In this document: positions 1 through 7,647 of the stretch, one piece after another
How the letters are laid out: every line of letters starts with the position of its first letter
How positions within the stretch are numbered: the first letter of the stretch is position 1
Assembly (NCBI GenBank): GCA_900767695.1
Contig: CAAGAC010000084.1
Coordinates: 1-10,652 of the forward strand
DNA: 10,652 bases
Direction: 5' to 3'
Source: an uncultured Succinivibrio sp.
GTDB lineage: Bacteria > Pseudomonadota > Gammaproteobacteria > Enterobacterales > Succinivibrionaceae
Notes under the pieces: model-generated
Seen by the model: only the letters and a program-made list of their open reading frames with translations
Told to the model about the DNA's origin: nothing
The model's database searches: none
Program-made: the position numbers and the translations under genes

Positions 1-3
1 CAT
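1..3 (-). CDS. Start codon of a divergent gene leaving the window
   Basis: The first three bases read ATG on the minus strand. They are preceded by a good ribosome binding site, AAGGAG at the complement of 12-17, with an 8-base spacer. This is the arrangement of a real translation start, so a gene most likely runs leftwards out of the window. Nothing of its product beyond Met can be read, so no function is offered. The AT-richer stretch upstream of it (about 20-130) is the expected place for its promoter. Confidence 0.6.
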
Positions 4-5
4 GA

Positions 6-38
6 AAGACACTCCTTTTGGCTATTATGAAGTGTCTT
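6..38 (-). repeat. Inverted repeat in the leader of the left-edge gene
   Basis: AAGACACT at 6-13 and AGTGTCTT at 31-38 are perfect 8-base complements separated by 17 bases. On the minus strand the upstream arm can pair with the stretch between the Shine-Dalgarno sequence and the start codon. It could be a translation-controlling hairpin or a protein operator; the sequence does not decide. No U-tract follows that would make it a convincing terminator. Confidence 0.4.
12..17 (-). promoter_or_regulatory. Ribosome binding site of the divergent left-edge gene
   Basis: The complement reads AAGGAG, eight bases before the ATG at 3-1. It lies between the arms of an inverted repeat (6-13 and 31-38) and shares two bases with the proximal arm, so folding of the leader could affect access to it. 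Confidence 0.55.
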
Positions 39-71
39 AACTTTTTGGGTTAGTCTACGCTGGCGCCCTTC

Positions 72-101
72 TTTACAAAAAGCGCACACGGCAGTTTACA
101 A
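72..101 (+). repeat. Two direct TTTACAA repeats in the divergent intergenic region
   Basis: TTTACAA occurs at 72-78 and 95-101, 23 bases start to start, about two helical turns. On the minus strand the first copy supplies a weak -35 (TTGTAA), with TAGACT 15 bases downstream near 51-56. They may be promoter parts or regulator half-sites. The match is short and could be chance. Confidence 0.25.
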
Positions 102-198
102 GTCGAGGCTAATCTTTCAACTGTTTCCGAAATGCGGCAGAACCCTGGCCCACAATTCAGGAAAATGGCAGAGGGCCGCAGATGGCAGGGAGGCAGCG

Positions 199-402
199 AT
201 GATGAAGCTTGGCGAGATAGTGAGGCGCGCTTTCAGGACGTCATTGTCCGATCGCGCCTGGCTGTGCGCGCTGTGCCACTCGACTGCCGAGATAGTCGAG
301 CTCTCGCAGCGCACCCGCGATCCGCGCAGGCGCCGGGTGCTGGCCCTTGCCGCCGCGCTCTGGGGCGATCACGCCGAGGCGCTTCAGATGGCGCACGACT
401 AA
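199..402 (+). CDS. Small hypothetical protein, possibly interrupted
   Basis: I do not recognise this 67-residue product. It starts with two consecutive ATG codons behind a strong ribosome binding site (GGGAGG at 188-193, 5-base spacer), which argues for real translation. The sequence is Arg- and Ala-rich and mainly helical in character, with two Cys residues (LCALCHS, about residues 23-29) but no domain I can name. After the TAA at 400-402 the same frame stays open for 29 more codons to a second TAA at 490-492. That extension has high GC at third positions and an ordinary globular composition (for example REWFASFESDP). The gene may therefore be a 97-residue protein broken by a nonsense change, or the extension may be chance. 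A hairpin follows at 515-538. Confidence 0.45.
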   Translation: MMKLGEIVRRAFRTSLSDRAWLCALCHSTAEIVELSQRTRDPRRRRVLALAAALWGDHAEALQMAHD

Positions 403-514
403 GGGATCTCCCGCGAGTGGTTTGCCTCCTTCGAGTCGGATCCGGCCATAGGAGGCCGCGTGAGAGGCCTGCTCGCGCAGTGGCCAGCGTAAGGCAGGGT
501 AGAATGGCATGGAT

Positions 515-538
515 CGGCGCCCCAGCTTGAGGGCGCCG
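515..538 (+). terminator. Hairpin between the small ORF and the glycosyltransferase
   Basis: CGGCGCCC at 515-522 and GGGCGCCG at 531-538 pair perfectly around an 8-base loop. The stem is strong but only a weak pyrimidine run follows, so it is either an inefficient terminator of the small upstream ORF or a leader hairpin of the glycosyltransferase, whose ribosome binding site begins 10 bases later. Confidence 0.4.
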
Positions 539-558
539 CCTTCAAACGAGGGGGATCC

Positions 559-1614
559 ATGCCTGACTTCACCATCGCCCATTTCAACCTCGCCCACGGC
601 TTCCGCGGAGGCGAGCGCCAGACCGAGCTTCTCATCAGGGGGCTCTCCTCCCATGGAGCGAGGCAGTATCTCGTGTGCAGGGCCGAAAGCCCGCTTGCAG
701 AGCACCTTGCAGGAACTCCGGGCCTCTCCCTCATCAAGGTTCCAAGCCGCCCCGACGCCAGGCTAATGGGCCACCTCGCGCTTGCAGGAAAGGCCGACAT
801 CCTCCAGGCCCACGAGACGCTTGCAGCCCACAGCGCTCTCCTGCACCACCTGATCTTCAGGAAGCCTTACGTCATCACCAGGCGCGTGGACGACCGCATA
901 CGCCAGAACGGCTTCAACCGCGCGCTTTACGGCAAGGCCGCGGCGCTCGTGGGCGTCTCCTCGGTGATCTCCTCGGTGATGGAGAGGACCTTCGGCGTGA
1001 AGGCGCAGACCATCCACTCGGCCTCGTCGGGGATGAGGCCAGATCCTCAGAAGGTTGCCGAGATCAGGAGGCAGTGGGCGGGATCCTTCGTGGTCGGCCA
1101 CGCCGGCGCCCTCGTGGATCGCCACAAGGGGCAGTCCACCCTCATCAAGGCAGCGGAGCTTTTGAAGGACAAAATCCCCAATCTCAAGGTGGTGTTCCTA
1201 GGCAGGGGCGATGATCTCGAGGCGCTCAAGGCCAGGTCCGCAGGGCTTCCCATCGAGTTCCTGGGCTTCAAGGATGATGTGGTTGACTACATCTCCTGCA
1301 TGGACGTCTTCGCCTTCCCCTCGAACAACGAGGGCCTTGGCAGCGTGATCCTCGACGCGATGGCGTGGGACGTGCCGGTGGTGGCGAGCAGGGTGGGAGG
1401 GATCCCCGATCTTGTACAGGACGGCAAGTCGGGGCTTCTCATCGAAAAGGGCGACAGCAGGGCGCTTGCCGACGCCATCCTGAGGATCCGCGATGATGCG
1501 GAGCTCAGGAAGTCGCTCGTCGCAGGGGCGCGCGCGGTGGCCGAGGACAATACCGCCGAGGCCATGACCCGCAGGTACCTTGGCCTCTACTCCTCGATCC
1601 TGGGCAGGAACTGA
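559..1614 (+). CDS. Glycosyltransferase family 4 protein (GT-B fold)
   Basis: This 351-residue cytoplasmic or membrane-associated sugar transferase probably moves a sugar from a nucleotide-sugar donor onto a lipid or polysaccharide acceptor, for example in lipopolysaccharide or surface glycan synthesis. The N-terminal domain has the glycine-rich acceptor-side loop FRGGER (residues 15-20). The C-terminal domain has GALVDRHKG (183-191), matching the family G-x-L-x-x-x-K-G donor motif, and FPSNNEG (253-259), which opens the E-x7-E retaining motif. Here the second acidic residue is Asp266 instead of Glu. Start: GAGGGGG at 548-554, four bases before the ATG. It is a single gene, convergent with dsbD, with a hairpin between the two stop codons. 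Family assignment is firm; acceptor and sugar cannot be read from sequence. Confidence 0.88.
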   Translation: MPDFTIAHFNLAHGFRGGERQTELLIRGLSSHGARQYLVCRAESPLAEHLAGTPGLSLIKVPSRPDARLMGHLALAGKADILQAHETLAAHSALLHHLIFRKPYVITRRVDDRIRQNGFNRALYGKAAALVGVSSVISSVMERTFGVKAQTIHSASSGMRPDPQKVAEIRRQWAGSFVVGHAGALVDRHKGQSTLIKAAELLKDKIPNLKVVFLGRGDDLEALKARSAGLPIEFLGFKDDVVDYISCMDVFAFPSNNEGLGSVILDAMAWDVPVVASRVGGIPDLVQDGKSGLLIEKGDSRALADAILRIRDDAELRKSLVAGARAVAEDNTAEAMTRRYLGLYSSILGRN

Positions 1615-1620
1615 TCCAGG

Positions 1621-1641
1621 CAGGCAGCCTCAGGCTGCCTG
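1621..1641. terminator. Convergent hairpin between glycosyltransferase and dsbD
   Basis: CAGGCAGCC (1621-1629) and GGCTGCCTG (1633-1641) form a perfect 9-bp stem with a 3-base loop. It sits 7 bases after the glycosyltransferase stop and directly abuts the dsbD stop (complement of 1642-1644). The position suits a bidirectional terminator, but neither strand has a clear U-tract after it. Confidence 0.55.
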
Positions 1642-3420
1642 TCACCTCTGCCTTTCGATGAACTTCTTCACGGCGCCAAAGCTCTGGTAGCCCGAGAGCA
1701 GGGGCGAGATCTTCTTGCCATCGACCACGGCGGCGGCCGGCACGCCGGTGATGCCAAAGCGCCAGGCGATCTCGCGTGAGAACTCCGACTTGGTGTCGCT
1801 AAGGTCGATCCTCACGCCCTTTAGCCCTTTCTCTTCAAGCAGGCTCTCAAACTTTTCCTTTGAGTAGACGTCCTTGTCGAGGGCGTGGCAGTTCTCGCAC
1901 CACGAGGCCCCGAAGGTCACGTAGAGCGGCGACTTCGCTGCAAGGCCGGCGAGCGCCTCAGTTGAAGCGACATCCTCAAAGGGCAGGGCGCCAGCAGGAG
2001 CGGCGGCAGTGTAGACGGTAAAGAGCGTGCAAAGGCCGTAGAGGGCTGAGGCCAGAGCCTTGTGCAGGGCCTTGGGCACATGCAGGGCGGTCATCGTGAT
2101 CCATGCAAAGTAGGCCATCATGAAGGCGCCGGTGAGGGCCTCGAACCAGCGGTTCCAGCCTGCAAGCGGCATCAGCACCAGCGCGGCGGCGAACACCAGC
2201 GGCAGCGCGATGAGCTTTTTCACGTACACCGAGTAGGCGCCGGGCTTTGGCAGGATCCTCGCCCCGAAGATCCCGGCCAGGGCGAGTGGCAGGCCCATTC
2301 CCAGGCCCACCGCCACGAACATGAGCGTGCCGCGCATCGCGCTGCCGTCCTGTGCGACATACAGCAAGGCCGCGGCAAGCGGGGCGCTGGTGCAGGGCGT
2401 GGTCAGAAGTCCCGAGAGAGCCCCGAACACGAAGGCCGAGCCGGCGGCGCCGCTGCGCTGCGAGGACAGGCGCTTCTGGATCGCCGCGTTGAAGAGCGCA
2501 GGCACCTTGATGGAGATAACTCCCGCGCAGTCGAGTGCGAGGATCAGGAACACCGCCGCCATCGCGATGGTGGCCGCAGGCGAGGCGAACACCGCGCGGG
2601 CCTGCATGCCCGCCGACGCGAAAATCCACCCAAGCGCGGTGTACGCCGCGACGAGGCCCAGCAGGTAGGAGACGTTGAGGAGAATGGCCGTGCGCAGGCT
2701 GCGGTGCCCGGCGCCCATGATCATCGCCGAGAACACGCCAAGAAGCGGGAGCACGCATGGTGTGAGGTCAAGCCCCATGCCGGTCACGAGCATCACGAGC
2801 AGGGTGATGGCAAAGGACTTGGGAAGGGACGAGGACTCCTCCCGCTCCTGGGCCTCAAGCCCTGCCATCCCGTCAGAGCCTGAGTCTTCCGATGCGGCCT
2901 CGCCTGAGGGCGCGGCATCAGGTGCGGCGGTCGAGCTGCCGTCATCCCCGCCCTTGAAGGCGGGTATGCTGCATGAGATCTCTATGGGCTGGTAGCAGAT
3001 CCCGGCGCTGTCGCATCCCTGGAAGATGGCAGTGGCAGTCGCGCCCTCGCTGGCGCTTTCAACCTTGAAGCGGGCGGTGAAGGAGGCGTCCACAATCTGC
3101 CGCTCCTTCCCGCCAGGCCCCTTGTGGGCCTTGCCCTCAGGCAGGGCCGCCGCGCGAAGCGCGGCGCCCTCGCCCTTGGCGCTGATGCTGTCGAGATAGA
3201 CGTAGGCGCCTGGGGCCACCTCGACCCTCAGCACCAGCTCCTTCTTATCAGAGTCATAGGAGAGCGTGCCCTCAAAGGGGGAGTCGGCGGGCTCTGGCTG
3301 TGCCTCCTGCCCCAGATCGAACATCGGGTCGAGGGCCTTCTCGGAGAGGGCCGGGGCGGGAAGGCAGAGCAGGAAAGTGATCGCCACTAGGGCTAGGATT
3401 TGCGTCAGGATTTTTCTCAT
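1642..3420 (-). CDS. dsbD: Thiol:disulfide interchange protein DsbD
   Basis: DsbD carries reducing electrons from cytoplasmic thioredoxin across the inner membrane to periplasmic partners such as DsbC and cytochrome c maturation proteins. From the ATG at 3420 it is 592 residues, close to the usual family length. In order: signal peptide (about 1-26); periplasmic alpha domain with Cys136 and Cys142 (GCDSAGICYQP); an acidic Ser/Ala-rich linker (about 158-198); a transmembrane beta domain of about eight helices (about 202-475) with Cys222 in TPCVLP and Cys343 in TPCTSAP; and a thioredoxin-like gamma domain with WCENC (Cys508, Cys511) and a cis-Pro in TGVPA (Pro561). All six redox cysteines are present. 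The frame extends to a TTG at 3468, but the signal peptide begins at the 3420 Met. It is divergent from fxsA. Confidence 0.95.
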   Translation of the reverse strand: MRKILTQILALVAITFLLCLPAPALSEKALDPMFDLGQEAQPEPADSPFEGTLSYDSDKKELVLRVEVAPGAYVYLDSISAKGEGAALRAAALPEGKAHKGPGGKERQIVDASFTARFKVESASEGATATAIFQGCDSAGICYQPIEISCSIPAFKGGDDGSSTAAPDAAPSGEAASEDSGSDGMAGLEAQEREESSSLPKSFAITLLVMLVTGMGLDLTPCVLPLLGVFSAMIMGAGHRSLRTAILLNVSYLLGLVAAYTALGWIFASAGMQARAVFASPAATIAMAAVFLILALDCAGVISIKVPALFNAAIQKRLSSQRSGAAGSAFVFGALSGLLTTPCTSAPLAAALLYVAQDGSAMRGTLMFVAVGLGMGLPLALAGIFGARILPKPGAYSVYVKKLIALPLVFAAALVLMPLAGWNRWFEALTGAFMMAYFAWITMTALHVPKALHKALASALYGLCTLFTVYTAAAPAGALPFEDVASTEALAGLAAKSPLYVTFGASWCENCHALDKDVYSKEKFESLLEEKGLKGVRIDLSDTKSEFSREIAWRFGITGVPAAAVVDGKKISPLLSGYQSFGAVKKFIERQR

Positions 3421-3440
3421 TTGGGCGTCATTCAACCCTG

Positions 3441-3490
3441 TATCATAGGCAGGTGGCTTTCCGCGCAAGCGGCGTCAGGCCCATATGATA
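3441..3490. repeat. Inverted TATCATA/TATGATA pair between dsbD and fxsA
   Basis: TATCATA at 3441-3447 is the exact complement of TATGATA at 3484-3490. Each arm contains TATGAT in the reading direction of the nearer gene, so they may be the two divergent -10 boxes (dsbD leftwards, fxsA rightwards). They could equally be halves of a regulator site. Confidence 0.35.
3442..3468 (-). promoter_or_regulatory. Possible dsbD promoter
   Basis: On the minus strand TATGAT (complement of 3442-3447) is a five-of-six match to a -10 box. TTGCGC (complement of 3463-3468) lies 15 bases upstream, a poor -35 with short spacing. Transcription would begin near 3435, leaving only about 15 leader bases and no clear Shine-Dalgarno sequence before the dsbD ATG. 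This is a guess from consensus matching. Confidence 0.35.
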
Positions 3491-3505
3491 GCCCATGGCG
3501 GAGAG

Positions 3506-3529
3506 GCAAAGGCTCCGCGGGGCCTTTGC
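3506..3529 (+). promoter_or_regulatory. Leader hairpin upstream of the fxsA ribosome binding site
   Basis: GCAAAGGC (3506-3513) pairs with GCCTTTGC (3522-3529), and the stem can extend inward by two pairs. It ends five bases before the GGGGGT Shine-Dalgarno run (3535-3540) of fxsA. It might stabilise the transcript or tune translation. No U-tract follows, so it is not a typical terminator. Confidence 0.3.
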
Positions 3530-3547
3530 ACACTGGGGGTCCAGATC

Positions 3548-4042
3548 ATGCGTCACATCATCCCGGCGCTTTTCATACTGTTCGTGGTCGAGATCATCGT
3601 GATCATCGAGGTCGGCTCGAAGATCGGCGCGCTCTACACGGTCACGGCGCTCTTTGCCTTCATGATAGTGGGCGTGGCGCTGGTCAAGGCGCGCTTCCGC
3701 GCCGCCCTGACCGAGATGCAGGACAACCCCAGGCCCTCGCTGCACCTCCTGTGGATCCCGCTTGCCGGGTTCTTCATGCTCATCCCGGGCTTCGTCTCCG
3801 ACGCCATCGGCGTGCTCATCCTCATCCCGCAGGTCCAGCATTTCCTCGAGCGCAGGATCACCGCAGGCCTCAACTCGGGCAAGTCGTTCTGGTTCTACGG
3901 CCAGGGCGCGGCCAATGACCCGCGCGGCGGAAAGATCATCGACGCCGAGTACACCGAGGTGCATGAGGAGAGCAAGTCCGCCGACGACGGCAGCCCCAGC
4001 GCCGATCCCGGGACTGATCCAAAGGATCATGGCAGGTCCTGA
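3548..4042 (+). CDS. fxsA: FxsA family membrane protein
   Basis: FxsA is a small inner-membrane protein named in E. coli because extra copies relieve exclusion of phage T7 by the F plasmid; its housekeeping role is unclear. This copy has 164 residues. Hydrophobic segments at about 4-22, 29-46 and 66-94 are followed by a polar tail. The family pattern is clear: LLWIPLAGFFMLIPG (67-81) and the tail motif GGKIIDAEY (127-135). The last 25 residues are acidic and Ser/Asp-rich. The frame opens upstream at 3485, but the ATG at 3548 has a fitting Shine-Dalgarno run (3535-3540, 7-base spacer) and starts directly with the hydrophobic segment. The stop lies 14 bases before the EamA gene, so the two are probably cotranscribed. 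Confidence 0.88.
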   Translation: MRHIIPALFILFVVEIIVIIEVGSKIGALYTVTALFAFMIVGVALVKARFRAALTEMQDNPRPSLHLLWIPLAGFFMLIPGFVSDAIGVLILIPQVQHFLERRITAGLNSGKSFWFYGQGAANDPRGGKIIDAEYTEVHEESKSADDGSPSADPGTDPKDHGRS

Positions 4043-4056
4043 CTTCAGGAGGCCGC

Positions 4057-5088
4057 ATGAACAAGGCCAAGGCTTATTTCGTGCTCGCGCTTGCCTGCGT
4101 GCTCTGGGGCGGAACCCCGGCATGCGGCAAGGTGCTCGTCTCCAAGATGCCGCCGCTCACGCTCACCGGCGTGCGCTTCCTGCTGATGGCGGCGTTCATC
4201 TTCCTGTTCCTCTCGCTCACCAGAAATGGCAGGGCCGAGTTCCTCCCGCACGGCGCTCGGGCCTGGTTCGTGATCTTCCTGCTGGGGCTCACCGGGGTCT
4301 ACCTGCACAACACCGTGCTGATGATCGGCCTCAACTACACCACGGCATCGAACACTGCGCTCATTGAGAGCATCGGCCCCACGGTGACCAGCGTGCTGGC
4401 CTTCCTCGTCATCGGCGAGAGGCTTAGCCCCAAGGGCTGGCTCGGCATTGCCATCTCGTGCGCCGGCGCCATCTGCATCGTGGTGCGCGGATCGCTCGAC
4501 GCGCTGCTCTCCATGGACATCAACAAGGGCGACGTCATCGTGCTCTTTGCCGAGTCGATGTGGTCCGTCTACACCATCATCAGCTGGTACCTGCCCTCTA
4601 AGGTCGGGAGCCTCAGCGCCACCGCGTGGTCGGGGCTCATGGGATCAGCCATGTGCCTTTCAACTGCCGCGGCGGTGGGCGATCTCAGGTGCGAGGACTT
4701 CGGCCTCGACGGCGTCTTCTCGATGGCCTACATGGTCTTCGGGTCGGGCATTGCCGCCTTCGTGGGCTGGAACTGGGGCGTGCAGCGCGTGGGCGCGAGC
4801 AAGACCGGCGTCTTCGTCTACATCGTGCCGGTTGCAGGCGCCCTGATGGGCTTCCTCTTCCTCGGCGAGAGGCTCCTGCCCGCCCAGCTTGCAGGCGGCG
4901 CGATCATCCTCCTTGGCATGGTGCTCACCATGCGCTCGAAGACCGCCCAGAGGCGCGACTCGCGCAGCGTCATCAAGGCCGTGAAGAAGAAGGCTGCGCA
5001 GCAGGGAATGCCGGGAGAGGAAGGAGCTTCAACTGAGCCAGCCTCCGCCGAGGCTGCCGCGCCGACGGAGAAGGGCGGGCAGGGCTGA
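4057..5088 (+). CDS. EamA family (DMT superfamily) transporter
   Basis: This 343-residue inner-membrane transporter belongs to the drug/metabolite transporter superfamily, whose members usually export amino acids or other small metabolites; the substrate cannot be read here. About ten hydrophobic segments form two homologous EamA repeats. The first runs about 7-145 with the PPLTLTGVRFL signature (32-42), LNYTTASNTALIES (92-105) and GERLSPKGWLG (120-130). The second runs about 158-293 with VGASKTGVFVYIVPV (245-259) and GERLLPAQLAG (270-280). The C-terminal tail after about residue 294 is first basic, then Ala/Glu/Pro-rich, and longer than usual. AGGAGG at 4047-4052 with a 4-base spacer fixes the start. 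It follows fxsA by 14 bases in a probable operon. The family call is firm. Confidence 0.9.
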   Translation: MNKAKAYFVLALACVLWGGTPACGKVLVSKMPPLTLTGVRFLLMAAFIFLFLSLTRNGRAEFLPHGARAWFVIFLLGLTGVYLHNTVLMIGLNYTTASNTALIESIGPTVTSVLAFLVIGERLSPKGWLGIAISCAGAICIVVRGSLDALLSMDINKGDVIVLFAESMWSVYTIISWYLPSKVGSLSATAWSGLMGSAMCLSTAAAVGDLRCEDFGLDGVFSMAYMVFGSGIAAFVGWNWGVQRVGASKTGVFVYIVPVAGALMGFLFLGERLLPAQLAGGAIILLGMVLTMRSKTAQRRDSRSVIKAVKKKAAQQGMPGEEGASTEPASAEAAAPTEKGGQG

Positions 5089-5150
5089 GCATCCCCAGTT
5101 GCGGAGATCGGCATCAGCTCGCCGACCCAAGCCAAGGACAACTGAAAGCC

Positions 5151-5179
5151 CGAAGAGGCCGCCGTTGGCGGCCCCTTCG
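5151..5179 (+). terminator. Probable terminator hairpin after the fxsA-EamA operon
   Basis: GGCCGCC (5157-5163) and GGCGGCC (5167-5173) form a 7-bp stem with a 3-base loop. It continues outward, past one mismatch, through five more pairs (5151-5155 with 5175-5179). It lies about 60 bases after the transporter stop. A U-tract is missing, as with the other hairpins here apart from the groEL one. Confidence 0.5.
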
Positions 5180-5371
5180 CGCGCTGCTTCAGTCGATCCT
5201 GCCATCAGGTGGCGCCATCGCCCCGTCATGCCCCCTTCACGCGCCCCTGCGCTCCTGCGGACCGGCCTCCCGCCGCTTTGCCCGCGCCTTTCTTCCAAAC
5301 GGCAATTTCAAGAAATAAACACAAATAGATCATCTAGTTAATGCCTACTTTAAAAAAATCAGGCAATCTTC

Positions 5372-5397
5372 CTTGAAACGCCGCAAAGCGCCCCCAT
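5372..5397 (+). promoter_or_regulatory. Sigma-32 (RpoH) heat-shock promoter of groESL
   Basis: CTTGAA at 5372-5377 and CCCCAT at 5392-5397, separated by 14 bases, match the RpoH consensus (CTTGAA, 13-17 bases, CCCCAT) exactly. The -10 region continues into T-rich sequence as expected. TTTTAT at 5397-5402 also gives a weak sigma-70 -10 at 18 bases from TTGAAA (5373-5378), so housekeeping transcription could overlap. Expected start of transcription is near 5405. Confidence 0.85.
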
Positions 5398-5440
5398 TTT
5401 ATGAGGTGTTGAAAAGAAAGCGCCTGTCGGCGCGGGCCGG

Positions 5441-5488
5441 GGACGGGGCCAGTCCGTCCGTTGAGAATTTTTGGATTTTTGGTTTTTT
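5441..5488 (+). promoter_or_regulatory. Hairpin followed by T-runs in the groES leader
   Basis: GGACGG (5441-5446) pairs with CCGTCC (5454-5459) around a 7-base loop. A smaller 5-bp hairpin precedes it (5420-5424 with 5429-5433). Three T-runs follow within 30 bases (5466-5488). The layout, after the promoter and before the groES start, resembles an attenuator or leaky terminator. The adjacent groES start is abnormal, so local sequence error is also possible. Confidence 0.35.
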
Positions 5489-5500
5489 ACCGGGGTCAAC

Positions 5501-5791
5501 ATGAAATTAGTTCCTTTGTACGATCTCTTTATTGTCATGCCCTTTGTGTAAGAGAAGAAGTCCGAGGGCGGCATCCTGCTCGGCTCCCAGGCTGAGAAGT
5601 CCACCCGCGGCAAGGTCATCGCAGTCGGCAATGGCCGCCTGCTCGACAACGGCCAGACCGCCAAGATGGCCGTCAAGGTCGGCGACACCGTGGTGTACAA
5701 CGAGGGCTACGCCTCCAAGAAGGAGAAGCTCGACGGCGAGGACGTGCTCATCCTCTCCGAGAGCGACATCATGGCCATCGTGGAAGACTAA
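5501..5791 (+). pseudogene. groES: groES (10 kDa co-chaperonin), interrupted by an in-frame stop
   Basis: GroES caps the GroEL chamber during ATP-dependent protein folding. The frame from ATG 5501 to TAA 5789 is 96 codons, the normal length, but codon 17 (5549-5551) is TAA. Both sides are plain GroES in the same frame: MKLVPLYD (1-8), then after the stop EKKSEGGILLGS (18-29, the GroEL-binding mobile loop), KSTRGKVIAVGNGR (33-46) and the C-terminal ILSESDIMAIVED (84-96). Residues 9-17 read LFIVMPFV and stop, where GroES normally has an R-V-I-V-K-R-like strand. No usable alternative start follows the stop early enough to keep the mobile loop. The Shine-Dalgarno sequence is poor (GGGG at 5492-5495). 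Sequence error in this patch is the simplest reading, given that groES is usually essential. It is cotranscribed with groEL, 40 bases downstream. Confidence 0.88.
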
Positions 5792-5831
5792 TCAAAGCGT
5801 CAGATTTTATTAACCTAGGAAGAATTGCAAC

Positions 5832-7472
<1,641 letters not shown>

Positions 7473-7489
7473 TCAAGCCCATGGCCTGA

Positions 7490-7545
7490 AGGGCGCAAGC
7501 CCTGAATGAAGATCCCCCGGTTCCGCAAGGTTCCGGGGGATTTTT
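7490..7545 (+). terminator. Intrinsic terminator of the groESL operon
   Basis: ATCCCCCGG (7512-7520) pairs with CCGGGGGAT (7533-7541); past a T-T/T-T internal loop, CC and GG close a GCAA tetraloop (7525-7528). A T-run (7541-7545) follows. This is a textbook Rho-independent terminator and the only one in the window with a proper U-tract. A smaller hairpin just before it (7490-7503) also has a GCAA loop. Confidence 0.9.
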
Positions 7546-7647
7546 CGTGCTGGCCCTTCAAGAATCAAGCTGTCAGCAGCCATCAAGCCGCGTGGCATCT
7601 GCATCCAGGCCTTCATGCTGCTATCCTGGTTAAAAACAGGAGAGGCT

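Larger units (their letters stand above)
5089..5500. other. Gene-free region between the transporter and groES
   Basis: I see no supportable gene in these 412 bases. The left part is GC-rich and holds the operon-end hairpin (5151-5179). From about 5295 the sequence turns AT-rich and includes a near-palindrome, TAGATcATCTA (5326-5336). The heat-shock promoter follows (5372-5397), then a leader of about 95 bases with two small hairpins (5420-5433 and 5441-5459) and three T-runs (5466-5488). No tRNA-like cloverleaf was noticed. Confidence 0.6.

Noticed and set aside
132..530. 132-codon open frame overlapping the small ORF at 199
   Set aside because: Its product is an Arg/Ala/Pro-rich shadow typical of GC-rich DNA and it lacks a good ribosome binding site, while the 199 frame has one.
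2062..2883. 273-codon open frame antisense to dsbD
   Set aside because: Composition is dominated by Gly, Arg, Glu and His, with no recognisable motif, and it lies wholly over the well-supported dsbD gene.
3421..3468. TTG start for dsbD at 3468
   Set aside because: It would put 16 polar residues before a clean signal peptide beginning at the ATG at 3420, and the best -10 match (3442-3447) would fall inside it.
5089..5371. Possible tRNA or small RNA gene in the long intergenic region
   Set aside because: I saw no T-loop-like GGTTCGAATC element or cloverleaf, and the only strong hairpin fits an operon-end terminator.
5549..5551. Stop-codon readthrough or an altered genetic code explaining the internal stops
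   Set aside because: TAA, TAG and TGA all serve as ordinary gene ends in this window, and the groES stop lies in a patch of other abnormal residues that readthrough would not fix.
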